From NCBI GenBank assembly GCA_004001285.1, contig AP018697.1, positions 2,790,001-2,854,000 on the forward strand: a stretch of 64,000 nt of DNA, written 5' to 3'. The notes beneath the pieces are model-generated. The model saw only the letters and a program-made list of their open reading frames with translations. It searched no databases and was not told the origin of the DNA. The stretch comes from Arthrobacter sp. MN05-02 (GTDB taxonomy: Bacteria > Actinomycetota > Actinomycetes > Actinomycetales > Micrococcaceae). Below are positions 17,698 through 25,735 of the stretch, piece by piece. Position numbers and translations under genes: made by a program. Positions within the stretch are counted from its first letter, which is position 1; every line of letters begins with the position of its first letter.

Positions 17698-18030
17698 ATG
17701 GAATTCACCACCCAGGACAAGGGACGCTACACCGAAGTGACGGCCAGCGGCCGCCTGAACATGGTGGCCGCCCCCAAGCTGCGCGAGGTCATCAACGGCG
17801 TCGTGGCCGCGGGTGGGAAGCGCATCGTGGTGAACCTCGCGGAGACCAGCTTCATGGACTCCTCGGGGCTCGGCGCCCTCATCGGCTGCCTCAAGCTGGC
17901 ACGGCAGTCCGGCGGCGACCTGCGGATCGCTGCCGTCCAGCCCCAGGTCACCATGGTGCTCGAACTCACCAGCATGCACCGGGTCCTGACCCCCCACGGA
18001 ACACCCGACGAGGCCTTCCCGAATGACTGA
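17698..18030 (+). CDS. STAS-domain anti-sigma factor antagonist
   Basis: A 110-residue RsbV/SpoIIAA-like protein. The phosphorylatable serine lies in FMDSSGLGALIGCLK (about residues 56-70), the invariant STAS motif. Unphosphorylated, such proteins bind the anti-sigma kinase and free a sigma factor. Dephosphorylation is expected from the PP2C protein encoded just upstream, and phosphorylation from the RsbW-like kinase just downstream, whose start overlaps this gene by 8 bases. GAGGAAGAGGAC precedes the ATG. Confidence 0.92.
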   Translation: MEFTTQDKGRYTEVTASGRLNMVAAPKLREVINGVVAAGGKRIVVNLAETSFMDSSGLGALIGCLKLARQSGGDLRIAAVQPQVTMVLELTSMHRVLTPHGTPDEAFPND

Positions 18031-18475
18031 CATCCTGGCCCGGCGGACCCTTGAGGAACCGGCGGCCGAGCAGGCGATCGAGGACCTGCACGGCGTGCTC
18101 GACCAGCTGTGGCACGACGCCGCGTTCGTGCCGGCGATGGACCAGATGGCCTTCAGCACCGCCGTGATCGAAGCCGCGAGCAACGTCGTGCGCCACGGCG
18201 TCGCTGCGCAGGGCGCGGAACTCCTCCTCGGCGTCGAGCTCACGGTGGCCACCGGGTACCTGCGGGCGGTCATCAGCGAGATCGGGGCCGCGCCGCTGGA
18301 TCCGGTACCCGACCTCGAGGGGCCCGACCTGACCGCGCTCCCCGACGACGCGCTGCTGGAGGACTACGACGAATCAGGTCGCGGTCTCTCGATGATCCGG
18401 GCACTCGTCACGACGGTCACGGTCGAGCGGCAGGGCGACTCGAACGTGTGGGTCCTGTCCAGGGACGCCGGGTAG
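18023..18475 (+). CDS. RsbW-like anti-sigma factor serine kinase
   Basis: A 150-residue HATPase_c protein of the RsbW family. The N box is FSTAVIEAASNVVRHG (about residues 49-64). The G box is GRGLSMIRALV (about 121-131), preceded by DYDES. These kinases phosphorylate the STAS antagonist and hold a sigma factor inactive. The gene overlaps the STAS gene by 8 bases. No sigma factor gene lies downstream, so the target sigma is elsewhere, or the module acts on another output. Confidence 0.88.
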   Translation: MTDILARRTLEEPAAEQAIEDLHGVLDQLWHDAAFVPAMDQMAFSTAVIEAASNVVRHGVAAQGAELLLGVELTVATGYLRAVISEIGAAPLDPVPDLEGPDLTALPDDALLEDYDESGRGLSMIRALVTTVTVERQGDSNVWVLSRDAG

Positions 18476-18515
18476 GAGCGTCGACCCTCCGGTCCTGGTG
18501 ACAGCCGGCCGTGGG

Positions 18516-19484
18516 TCACGGCAGGGACGGCCGGCCGAGGAACGCCGCGACGTCCGCGTAGACCTCCCGGGACTCGGGCAGGCGCGGGGCCGCCGGGAAG
18601 ACGTGGAACCCGCCGGGGTAGGTCCTCATGGTGACGTCGGCACCGGCCGCGACGGCCCGGTCCCGGAACACCGTCGCGTCCGCCATGCACACATCGCGGG
18701 TGCCCTGGTAGATCCGCGTCGCCGGAACCGCGGCCAGCAGGTCATCGGGTGCGCAGGCGGGGCTGACCAGGGGCGTCCTCGGGTCGTCGCCTCCGGCCCA
18801 CCACAGGCCGGCCTGCACGGGGCCCGCGACGGAGAGCATCGGGTCGACGGCCTCGTACTTCGGGATCGCGGGGTTGGTGCCCGTGACGTCGAGCCAGGGA
18901 GCGAACACCGCGACGCGCCCGGGTGCGGGCAGCCCGGCGTCGCGGAAGGCCCACGGCTGGGCGATGGCGAGCCCGCCGCCGGCCGAGTCCCCCATCAGCG
19001 TGACGTCGTCCGGATCCGCTGTCCGCAGGACCTCCCGGTACACGGACACCAGGTAGGGGAAGGCCTCGCGGTAGGTGCTCTCCGGTGCCAGGCGGTAGAG
19101 GGGGACGGTCACGGCAGCGCCCGTGCGCTTGGTCAGCTCGGCGAGAATCCACCAGTGCGGCCGCCCGAACTCGTTGAGGTAGATCCCGCCGTGCGTGTAG
19201 ATGATGTGGGACCGCGTGGTGCCGAGCAGCGGCCGGACGGTGAGCGTGCGCACGCCGTCGATCCGCTTCTCCTGGATCGTGTGGGTGTGCTTGAACGTCC
19301 ACGGGACGGCCGCCGCCGACGGGTACGTCCGGCCCGGGTACTTCCTGTTGACCCAGTCCGTCCCGGTCAGGTTCCTCTTGGTGGGCAGCAGGCTGATCAG
19401 TCGGCACGCGACACGCATGGCCCGCGAGCCGTCATGCGCGCTCGGTTCGACGGGGTCCGTGCCGGCCGCGTATCCGCTCGTCAT
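18516..19484 (-). CDS. alpha/beta-hydrolase fold-3 esterase
   Basis: A 322-residue esterase of the hormone-sensitive-lipase family. It has the oxyanion HGG motif (residues 98-100), the nucleophile S167 in GDSAGGG, an acid residue near YQGTRDVC and the catalytic H in PGGFHVFPA. No signal peptide is seen, so it is likely cytosolic. Substrates are probably short-chain esters, but this is only a family statement. The ATG at 19484 lies six bases after TAGGCT, so it is likely leaderless. It is convergent with the RsbW-like gene and divergent from the TRIC gene. Confidence 0.85.
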   Translation of the reverse strand: MTSGYAAGTDPVEPSAHDGSRAMRVACRLISLLPTKRNLTGTDWVNRKYPGRTYPSAAAVPWTFKHTHTIQEKRIDGVRTLTVRPLLGTTRSHIIYTHGGIYLNEFGRPHWWILAELTKRTGAAVTVPLYRLAPESTYREAFPYLVSVYREVLRTADPDDVTLMGDSAGGGLAIAQPWAFRDAGLPAPGRVAVFAPWLDVTGTNPAIPKYEAVDPMLSVAGPVQAGLWWAGGDDPRTPLVSPACAPDDLLAAVPATRIYQGTRDVCMADATVFRDRAVAAGADVTMRTYPGGFHVFPAAPRLPESREVYADVAAFLGRPSLP

Positions 19485-19613
19485 GGCCCCAGCCTAGTGC
19501 GGAGCCCGCGGACCGCGCCGCCTCTGTCATGCTGGTCGGGGCCGGAATGCCCCGGTCGGCGTCCTCCGTCCCACCGACCCGCCCGACGCCGTTCCGGCCC
19601 GACGAAGGAAGAG

Positions 19614-20249
19614 ATGGATACCGCCTCACACATCGCCCTCGCCGCCGACCTCCTCGGCGTGTTCTTCTTCGCCGTGTCCGGCAGCCTGCTGGCCGCACGG
19701 AAGGGCTTCGATCTCGTGGGGTCCCTCCTGCTCGCGTCGCTCGCGTCGCTGGGCGGCGGCGTGGCACGGGACCTCATCATCGACGTCCCGCCGGCGGCGT
19801 TCAACAACCCCGCCTACCTGGTGCCTCCCCTGCTGGCCACCGTGCTCGTCTACTTCGTGTTCTCCGGCGTGGAGCGCGTCAAGCGCGTCCTCGTCCTCTT
19901 CGACGCCGCGGGCCTCGCCCTGTTCTGCATCACCGGCACCATCAAGGCCCTCGACGTCGGCCTCAACCCGGTCTCCGCCGCCCTCCTGGGCGTCACGACG
20001 GCCGTGGGCGGCGGCCTGCTGCGCGACGTCGTCGCCAACGAGATCCCGCAGCTCTTCGACCCCCGGGACATCTACGCGCTGCCCGCGATGCTCGGCGCCG
20101 CCGTCGTCACCGTGCTGTACCTGACGGACACCTTCACGCTGGTCACGGGCATGCTGGCGGCGTCGCTCGTGTTCTCGCTGCGCGTCCTCGCCTGGCGCTA
20201 CGGCTGGCACGCGCCACTCGCGGCACGCACCTCCCCCACCCGGAGGTAG
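19614..20249 (+). CDS. TRIC/UPF0126 family cation channel protein
   Basis: A 211-residue membrane protein with seven predicted segments. It has the two repeated glycine-rich motifs of the prokaryotic TRIC family, GGGVARDLIID (about residue 44) and GGGLLRDVVANEIP (about 135). Prokaryotic TRIC homologues form trimeric monovalent-cation channels. The physiological role in bacteria is unsettled. The ATG has GAAGGAAGAG just upstream. Nothing in the neighbourhood suggests a specific function. Confidence 0.85.
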   Translation: MDTASHIALAADLLGVFFFAVSGSLLAARKGFDLVGSLLLASLASLGGGVARDLIIDVPPAAFNNPAYLVPPLLATVLVYFVFSGVERVKRVLVLFDAAGLALFCITGTIKALDVGLNPVSAALLGVTTAVGGGLLRDVVANEIPQLFDPRDIYALPAMLGAAVVTVLYLTDTFTLVTGMLAASLVFSLRVLAWRYGWHAPLAARTSPTRR

Positions 20250-20311
20250 CCCCGGCGCCGGACGCGGCGGCTAGGATGGGGGAATCCCCCGCCGCCACTC
20301 CTGGAGTACCT

Positions 20312-20737
20312 GTGACTGAGCTCTTTTCCGACCGATTCCGCGCCCTGGTGCCTCAGTACTTCGAGGGCGAGTGGGTCGAGGAGGACGGCCTGTCCGAGGA
20401 CGAGCTCGCCGGGATGCTCGCGGGCAAGGACTTCGAACTCCCCCTCGCCCTGCACGAGTTCTACCGCGCCGTGGGAGCCACCGAGGACATCATGGAGGCG
20501 TTCCACTTCTTCTGGGACCCCGACGAGCTCGAGATCGAGGACGGCTTCCTCCTGTTCCTCGAGGACGAGGACGAGCAGTACACGTGGGGGATGCGGGCCG
20601 ACCAGCTGGACGTCCCGGACCCCATCGTCTGGCGCCGCAACAACGCACGCGGCGAGTGGCAGAGCGAGGAGGGCACGTTCAGCGAGTACGTCCTCGACCT
20701 GTTCGAGTGGGTCTTCGAGGAGGACGGGGAGGACTGA
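20312..20737 (+). CDS. acidic SMI1/KNR4 (SUKH)-like protein
   Basis: A very acidic 141-residue protein (long runs of D and E, such as FLEDEDEQYT). The layout resembles SUKH-fold proteins: a start near ELPLALHEFYRAVG, then FHFFWDPDELEIEDGFLLFLEDEDE, then a W-rich strand with WGMRADQ and DPIVWRRNN. SUKH proteins include toxin-immunity proteins as well as housekeeping members. The GTG start at 20312 follows TGGAGTACC; TAGGAT at about 20272 may be its -10. Its stop overlaps the next start as TGATG, so it is coupled to the HIT gene. No toxin gene is nearby, so an immunity role is only a possibility. Confidence 0.6.
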   Translation: MTELFSDRFRALVPQYFEGEWVEEDGLSEDELAGMLAGKDFELPLALHEFYRAVGATEDIMEAFHFFWDPDELEIEDGFLLFLEDEDEQYTWGMRADQLDVPDPIVWRRNNARGEWQSEEGTFSEYVLDLFEWVFEEDGED

Positions 20738-21213
20738 TGGAATTCGCCCACCACGCTCCCGACGGGTACCGGTGCCCGTTCTGCGACCTCGCGCGGGGGG
20801 ACTTCAGCAACCCGAGGAACCTGTGCCGACCGGGTGACGTCGTCTACTCCGACGACCTCGTGCTGGCGTTCATCGCGTCGCACGGCTTCGAGCCGAATCC
20901 GGGGCACGTACTCATCACGCCGCGTGAGCACGTCGAGCTGCTCTACGAACTGCCCGACGACGTCGCCGCCCGCATCATGACGATGACCCGCGACATCGCG
21001 ATCGCCATCAAGCGGGCGTGGGCGCCCGACGGCGTCTCGACCCGGCAGCACAACGAGCCCGCCGGCAGCCAGCACGTATGGCACTACCACCAGCACGTGC
21101 TGCCCCGCTGGCACGACGACGGCTTCTACTTCACCCCGAAGCGGCCCATCGTGGACCCGGCGATCAGGGCGCGGAAGGCCGACGAGTTGAGGTCCTTCCT
21201 CCCGACGGTGTAG
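20737..21213 (+). CDS. HIT family hydrolase
   Basis: A 158-residue histidine-triad protein that would hydrolyse or transfer nucleotidyl groups. The triad is HYHQHVL at residues 116-122. A zinc-type CPFC pair is at residues 13-16, as in several actinobacterial HIT proteins. The central core has FIASHGFEPNPGHVLITPREHVELLYELP. Translation is coupled to the upstream acidic protein by a TGATG junction. It is tail-to-tail with the DUF559 unit. The substrate is unknown. Confidence 0.9.
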   Translation: MEFAHHAPDGYRCPFCDLARGDFSNPRNLCRPGDVVYSDDLVLAFIASHGFEPNPGHVLITPREHVELLYELPDDVAARIMTMTRDIAIAIKRAWAPDGVSTRQHNEPAGSQHVWHYHQHVLPRWHDDGFYFTPKRPIVDPAIRARKADELRSFLPTV

Positions 21214-21236
21214 CGCCCACCGGCTTCCCGCCCTGC

Positions 21237-21336
21237 TGCGGCTTCGTGCACGGGTTTCGGGCAACAAGAGCGTGTCGTGCGAGGACACGCCGGTCTGCAG
21301 GGTCGGGTGCCCACGAAAGCGGTGCAGGAAGCCGCA
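21237..21336. repeat. 100-nt palindromic repeat, downstream copy
   Basis: The outer arms pair imperfectly: TGCGGCTTCGTGCACGGG at the left with the complement of CACGAAAGCGGTGCAGGAAG and GCCGCA at the right. Inside is a perfect 7-bp hairpin, GCGTGTC-7nt-GACACGC (21270-21290). The element starts 23 bases after the HIT stop codon and ends 14 bases before the DUF559 stop codon. A second element of the same length, orientation and architecture lies upstream of the DUF559 gene at 22262-22361. Confidence 0.75.
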
Positions 21337-21350
21337 CCTCGCCATCGATG

Positions 21351-22175
21351 TCAGCGCACGGGCCGGTGCCCGAGGGCCTTGAAGACCATGGCGAGAAGGT
21401 CCTCCGGCCGGAACATGACGTCCTCGTAGCAAAAACGCAGCACGAGGTAGCCGCCGATCACCGTCATGTTGTTCCTCCTGCGGTCGCGCCGGAGCGCCTG
21501 ACGGTCCGAATGGAACGCCGCGCCGTCGATCTCCACGACGAGGCATTCCTCGACCAGGAAGTCGACCCGCCCCACACCCGCTATCCGGACCTGCGAGCGA
21601 ACACGGAGACCGGCGCCGCGCAGCAGGAGTCGCGTGACGACCTCGATCGCCGATTCCCCGGTGAGGTCGACCGAGGCCAATGCTCCGCGTGCCCTGCCGT
21701 TGCGCTTCCCGGGCAGCCGAGACTCAAGGAACGCCGCCACGGTGTCGCCGCGTCGCAGAGCACACTCGACCATGGGGACCGACTCGTCGGCAGGCCGGCA
21801 CTGCAGCACGTGCACCAGCACGTCGGCCAGACCGACGAGTGGCAGCCGGGAGTGCGGAGGAACGGTGACGACCCGATGATTGATGCAGCCTGCGACCGAG
21901 CGGGCCGGCCGGCTGACATGCACCCCGATCGCAGGTCGGACGCGCCACAGCCCGTAGTGGACCGCGGCGGAGACAGACGTGAGCCGTGCTCCCGCACCCA
22001 CCGCCCGGACGAACTCCGGTGGGGCGTCGGGAAGAGCCAGGACCCCCCGTCGAACGCGGAGAAGCCTGCCGTCGCCGAGATAGTGCTCGATCGCCCGCTC
22101 CCCAACCCCGCGCTTCAGCAGGGCACCCGTGGAAGCCACACCGCCCGATGCCGCGAGGATCTGCTCGATCGTCAT
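21351..22175 (-). CDS. DUF559 nuclease-like protein with AbiEi-like N-terminus
   Basis: A 274-residue protein. Residues about 1-60 look like the winged-helix of AbiEi-type proteins (IEQILAASGGVASTGALLKRGV, LLRVRRGVLAL). The C-terminal ~100 residues are a DUF559 domain, related to very-short-patch-repair and other PD-(D/E)xK nucleases. It keeps E178, D205 in RVDFLV, E215 and D217 in VVEIDG, H222 in FHSD, and the RRDRRRNN stretch, so it may be active. The ATG at 22175 was preferred because further upstream the frame runs into a repeat element. It is flanked by two 100-nt repeats, and the whole looks like a self-contained unit. The role is unknown: nuclease, toxin-like or mobile-element protein are possible. 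Confidence 0.8.
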   Translation of the reverse strand: MTIEQILAASGGVASTGALLKRGVGERAIEHYLGDGRLLRVRRGVLALPDAPPEFVRAVGAGARLTSVSAAVHYGLWRVRPAIGVHVSRPARSVAGCINHRVVTVPPHSRLPLVGLADVLVHVLQCRPADESVPMVECALRRGDTVAAFLESRLPGKRNGRARGALASVDLTGESAIEVVTRLLLRGAGLRVRSQVRIAGVGRVDFLVEECLVVEIDGAAFHSDRQALRRDRRRNNMTVIGGYLVLRFCYEDVMFRPEDLLAMVFKALGHRPVR

Positions 22176-22261
22176 GGACCAACCCAAGCGGCTGCCGCCC
22201 GTGATCGACGCCGGGCCCACCGCTATGTGGACGGGCCTCGGGGTGCAGCGGCACATGAGGA

Positions 22262-22361
22262 TGCGGCGTCGTGCACGCGTTTCACCATGGCGCACGCGTG
22301 TCGCCATGGGACACGCCGATCATCAAGGACCTTCAGCCGGAAAGCCGTGCACGAAGGCGCA
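22262..22361. repeat. 100-nt palindromic repeat, upstream copy
   Basis: Same length and plan as 21237-21336. The left arm TGCGGCGTCGTGCACGCGTTTC pairs partly with the right arm (complement of GAAAGCCGTGCACGAAGG and CGCA). The inner hairpin GCGTGTC-7nt-GACACGC has identical stems but a different loop (GCCATGG against GTGCGAG). It also contains CCATGGCG/CGCCATGG, which allows another fold. It starts 86 bases upstream of the DUF559 ATG and ends 42 bases before the polyprenyl synthase stop. Confidence 0.75.
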
Positions 22362-22403
22362 GGCACGGCGGCAAGGCGCGGCACTGCAGGTGCGACGGCG
22401 GCG

Positions 22404-23498
22404 CTAGACGTCCCTGCTGACGACGGCCTGCGCGAAGCTCGCCAGGGCCTGCTTCACGACGCTGTCCGGGAGCGGGTCGAGGGCCGCGACGGCGTCGTCG
22501 GCCCACTGCTGGGCCACGGCCCAGGCCTCCTGCGTCTGCGGGTGCGAGCGCACGGCGGCGACGGCGCCGGCGAGGGCTTCATCGGAGGAGAGGTCGCTGT
22601 CGACGAGCGCGACGACGTCGGCCGCCGAGGAGTCGCCGGCAGCCGCGGCGCGGCGCAGCAGGATGACGGGCAGTGTGGGGACGCCCTCGCGGAGGTCGGT
22701 GCCGGGAGCCTTGCCGGACTTCACCTTGAGACCCGTGACGTCGATGACGTCGTCGGCGAGCTGGAACGCGACGCCCACCTTCTCGCCGTACGAGACCATC
22801 ACGTCCACGACCTCCGGCGGGGTGTCCGCGAAGAGGGCGCCGAGCTGCCCGGAGGCCGCCACGAGGGAACCGGTCTTGTCAGCGATGACCGAGAGGTAGT
22901 GCTCGAGGTCGTCCTGGCCGTCGCTCGGTCCGACCGTCTCGTGCAGCTGGCCGAGGCAGAGCCGCTCGAACGTCCGCGCCTGGATCCCGAGCGCCTCGCC
23001 GCCGAGTTCGGAGACCAGGATGGAGGCCCGGGCGAAGATGAGGTCGCCGGTCAGGATGGCGACGGAGTTGCCCCATACCTCGTGGGCGGTCGGGGCTCCG
23101 CGCCGGAACGGCGCGGAATCCATGACGTCGTCGTGGTACAGCGTGGCGAGGTGTGTCAGCTCGACGACGACGGCCGCCTGGACCACCTTGGTGCGCGCCG
23201 GGTTGCCGAGGTGGGAGGCGAGGATGGTGAGCAGGGGGCGGATGCGCTTCCCGCCGGCCTCGACGAGGTGGCGGCTGGTGGCGTCGGCAAGGGGATCGGA
23301 ATTGGCGATCGCTCCGCGCAGCTGCTTCTCGACCTCCGCGAGGCAGGACGAGACGGACGGCCCCAGTTCCGGGTCCTCGGCGATGAGGGCGAAGCCGGGA
23401 GGCAGACGCAGGGCATCGGCGTCGTCCGGGATGTCCGCGGTATCCAGCGCGCTGTTCAGACCCACGCTGGTCCAGCCGGAGTTGAAGGATTGTGTCAC
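22404..23498 (-). CDS. polyprenyl diphosphate synthase
   Basis: A 364-residue long-chain trans-prenyltransferase with both aspartate-rich motifs, HDDVMD and LADDVIDVTG, plus GGKRIRPLL at the substrate site. It makes the isoprenoid tail for menaquinone by adding isopentenyl diphosphate units. The genomic setting directly upstream of menJ and menG on the same strand supports this. Chain length cannot be read with certainty. The GTG start at 23498 follows TAGTCT by six bases, so the gene may have its own leaderless promoter within the operon. Confidence 0.9.
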   Translation of the reverse strand: MTQSFNSGWTSVGLNSALDTADIPDDADALRLPPGFALIAEDPELGPSVSSCLAEVEKQLRGAIANSDPLADATSRHLVEAGGKRIRPLLTILASHLGNPARTKVVQAAVVVELTHLATLYHDDVMDSAPFRRGAPTAHEVWGNSVAILTGDLIFARASILVSELGGEALGIQARTFERLCLGQLHETVGPSDGQDDLEHYLSVIADKTGSLVAASGQLGALFADTPPEVVDVMVSYGEKVGVAFQLADDVIDVTGLKVKSGKAPGTDLREGVPTLPVILLRRAAAAGDSSAADVVALVDSDLSSDEALAGAVAAVRSHPQTQEAWAVAQQWADDAVAALDPLPDSVVKQALASFAQAVVSRDV

Positions 23499-23507
23499 GG
23501 TCTAAGA

Positions 23508-24824
23508 CTAACCAAGGAGGGCGGCGCTTTGCGCACGCAGGTGGCCCGTCAGGGACGGCTGGTTGGAGGTGGGGGGCACGAGCGACTCGAGGAGATGGAT
23601 GACGCGATCCTCGAAGCCCCGACCGCCGGCGTCCGTCAGGTTCGCCAGCATGCGCACCACGAAGCGCATGAGCACCGGCACGGGCATACCGGTCCGCAGG
23701 GCCAGGGACAGGATGGCGGGCTTGCCGATGAGCTGCGCGAAGATGCGGCCGAGCGTGAAGTGGCTGCCCCACTGCTCCCGCACGTACGGCGCGTACCCGG
23801 ACAGGACCTGGTCGCGTCCGAGCGGCGAGGCGACACCCTGCGCCCGCTCGATGAACTCGGCGGCGTACCGCGCCGACTCCATCGCGTAGGAGATCCCCTC
23901 GCCGTTGAACGGTGACACCATGCCGCCGGCGTCGCCGAGGAGCAGCAGCCCGGGGCTGTAGTGCGGCGTGCGGTTGAAGCCCATGGGCAGTGCGGCTCCG
24001 CGGATCTCCCCGACCTGGTTCTCGGGCGCGAAGCCCCACTCCGACGGCATCCCCGCGGTCCAGTCGCGCAGGACCTGCTTGTAGTCGAGCTTCCCGAACT
24101 CCGCGGAGGAGTTGAGGATGCCGAGGCCCACGTTGGAGGTCCCGTCGCCGACGCCGAAGACCCACCCGTACCCCGGCAGGGGCTTCCCGGTGGCGTCCGG
24201 CAGCTCGAGCCAGCCCTCCATCCAGTCGTCGTTCGTGCGGGGACTGGTGAAGTAGGTGCGCACGGCGACGCCGAGCGGCCGGTCGTCGCGCTTCTGGAGC
24301 CCGAGGCTGACGGCGGTGCGGGTGGAGTTGCCATCCGCTGCGAGGACGACGTCGGCCGTGAAGGTGCGCGTCTCGCCGGTCTTGCGTCCCTCGGCGTCCA
24401 GCAGGTTGGCGGTCACCCCGGTGACGCGCCCGGCCTCGTCGCGCTGCGCCGAGGTCACCGAATGGCCCTCGAGGATCATGGCGCCTGCGGTCCGGGCGTG
24501 CTGCGCGAGGGCCTCGTCGAAGCCGAGGCGCGTGCGCACCAGACCGTAGTCGGGGAAGTCGCTCAGTTCGGGCCAGGGCACCTCGACGGTCCGCTTGCCC
24601 GCGATGAGCCGCAGGCCCTTGTTGCGGCGCCACCCCTCGCTCTCGTCGTGCGGCAGGCCGAGGAGCTGCAGTTCACGTGTGGCGCGGGGCGTCAGTCCGT
24701 CGCCGCACACCTTCTCGCGGGGGAACCAGGTCTTCTCGAGGACCGTGACCTCGATGCCGGCGCTCGCGAGGTAGTAGGCCGCGGTGGAACCGGCCGGGCC
24801 GGCACCGACGATGAGGACGGACAC
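23508..24824 (-). CDS. menJ: menaquinone side-chain reductase (geranylgeranyl reductase family)
   Basis: A 438-residue FAD-dependent oxidoreductase. It starts with VLIVGAGPAGSTAAYYLASAG, then EKTWFPREKVCGDGLTPRA, and has LLLGDAGGMVSPFNGEGISYAMESA, the second FAD contact. These are typical of the actinobacterial enzyme that saturates one isoprene unit of menaquinone. Its GTG start comes immediately after the menG stop (TAG then GTG), so the two are translated in tandem. Confidence 0.87.
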   Translation of the reverse strand: MSVLIVGAGPAGSTAAYYLASAGIEVTVLEKTWFPREKVCGDGLTPRATRELQLLGLPHDESEGWRRNKGLRLIAGKRTVEVPWPELSDFPDYGLVRTRLGFDEALAQHARTAGAMILEGHSVTSAQRDEAGRVTGVTANLLDAEGRKTGETRTFTADVVLAADGNSTRTAVSLGLQKRDDRPLGVAVRTYFTSPRTNDDWMEGWLELPDATGKPLPGYGWVFGVGDGTSNVGLGILNSSAEFGKLDYKQVLRDWTAGMPSEWGFAPENQVGEIRGAALPMGFNRTPHYSPGLLLLGDAGGMVSPFNGEGISYAMESARYAAEFIERAQGVASPLGRDQVLSGYAPYVREQWGSHFTLGRIFAQLIGKPAILSLALRTGMPVPVLMRFVVRMLANLTDAGGRGFEDRVIHLLESLVPPTSNQPSLTGHLRAQSAALLG

Positions 24825-25586
24825 CTAGACGGCCGCCGAGATCCGGCGCAGGCGGACCTGCCCCGGCAGGAGCGGTTCCTCGCCCGGTGCCGCCGGCGCC
24901 TTGGTGGCGCGGTGGACGGCGACGATCCCGCCGTTGAGGTTCCGGTATTCGACGTCGTTCCAGCCGCTCTCGCCGATCCAGGCGGCGAGCTCGTCCTGGT
25001 TCGGCCAGGCGCGGATGGATTCCGCGAGGTAGACGTAGGCGTCGGGATTGGAGCTGACCCTCCGCGCGATCGCCGGCAGCGCCCGCATCAGGTACTCCGT
25101 ATAGGTGGTACGCCACAGCGCGACGGTGGGCGAGGAGAACTCGGCGATGACCAGCCGGCCGCCCGGCTTCGTGACCCGCAGCATCTCCGCGAGGGCCTTC
25201 TGCGGCTCGTCGACGTTGCGGAGCCCGAAGGAGATGGTGGACGCGTCGAAGGAGTTGTCGGCGAACGGGAGGTTCGTGGCGTCGCCGGCGACGAAGTCGA
25301 TGTCCGGCCGCCGGCGCTTGCCGACCTTCAGCATGCCGAGCGAGAAGTCGCAGGCGACGACGTCGATCCCCGCGTCCGCGTACGGCTCGCTCGAGGTCCC
25401 GGTACCGGCCGCGAGGTCCAGGACGCGCTGACCCGGTTCGGCGCCCACGGCATCCACGACGACCCGGCGCCAGCGGCGCGTCTGCCCCATCGACAGGACG
25501 TCGTTGACGACGTCGTACTTGGGCGCCACGTCGTCGAACATGGCTGCTACTTCGTCAGGACGCTTCTCCAGCGATGCACGATTCAC
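24825..25586 (-). CDS. menG: demethylmenaquinone methyltransferase
   Basis: A 253-residue class-I SAM methyltransferase (UbiE/MenG) that catalyses the last ring methylation of menaquinone. Motif I is [12 protein letters not shown] (about residues 55-66), with [30 protein letters not shown] and SFGLRNV following. The GTG start at 25586 is six bases after GACAAT, a possible leaderless promoter. It heads the operon menG-menJ-polyprenyl synthase and is divergent from menF. Confidence 0.95.
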   Translation of the reverse strand: MNRASLEKRPDEVAAMFDDVAPKYDVVNDVLSMGQTRRWRRVVVDAVGAEPGQRVLDLAAGTGTSSEPYADAGIDVVACDFSLGMLKVGKRRRPDIDFVAGDATNLPFADNSFDASTISFGLRNVDEPQKALAEMLRVTKPGGRLVIAEFSSPTVALWRTTYTEYLMRALPAIARRVSSNPDAYVYLAESIRAWPNQDELAAWIGESGWNDVEYRNLNGGIVAVHRATKAPAAPGEEPLLPGQVRLRRISAAV

Positions 25587-25735
25587 CCGTTCATTGTCTC
25601 AAACAAACACCCGGCACCTAATCCGCGTCGGCTGCCCCGCGGGGACGACGGCGGCGGCACGGCCGCGGCGCACGTGCCCAAGCTCACGATGCCGCACGGA
25701 TACGCCGCAGGACCGCGGAGTACGCTTGGAGCATC

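Noticed and set aside
21214..22403. The DUF559 unit as a classical insertion sequence
   Set aside because: The flanking repeats are direct and each palindromic rather than one terminal inverted pair, there is no transposase, and I saw no target-site duplication at its borders.
21018..23915. A 965-codon open frame on the plus strand
   Set aside because: It runs opposite the DUF559 and polyprenyl synthase genes and through both repeats; composition is typical of a shadow frame.
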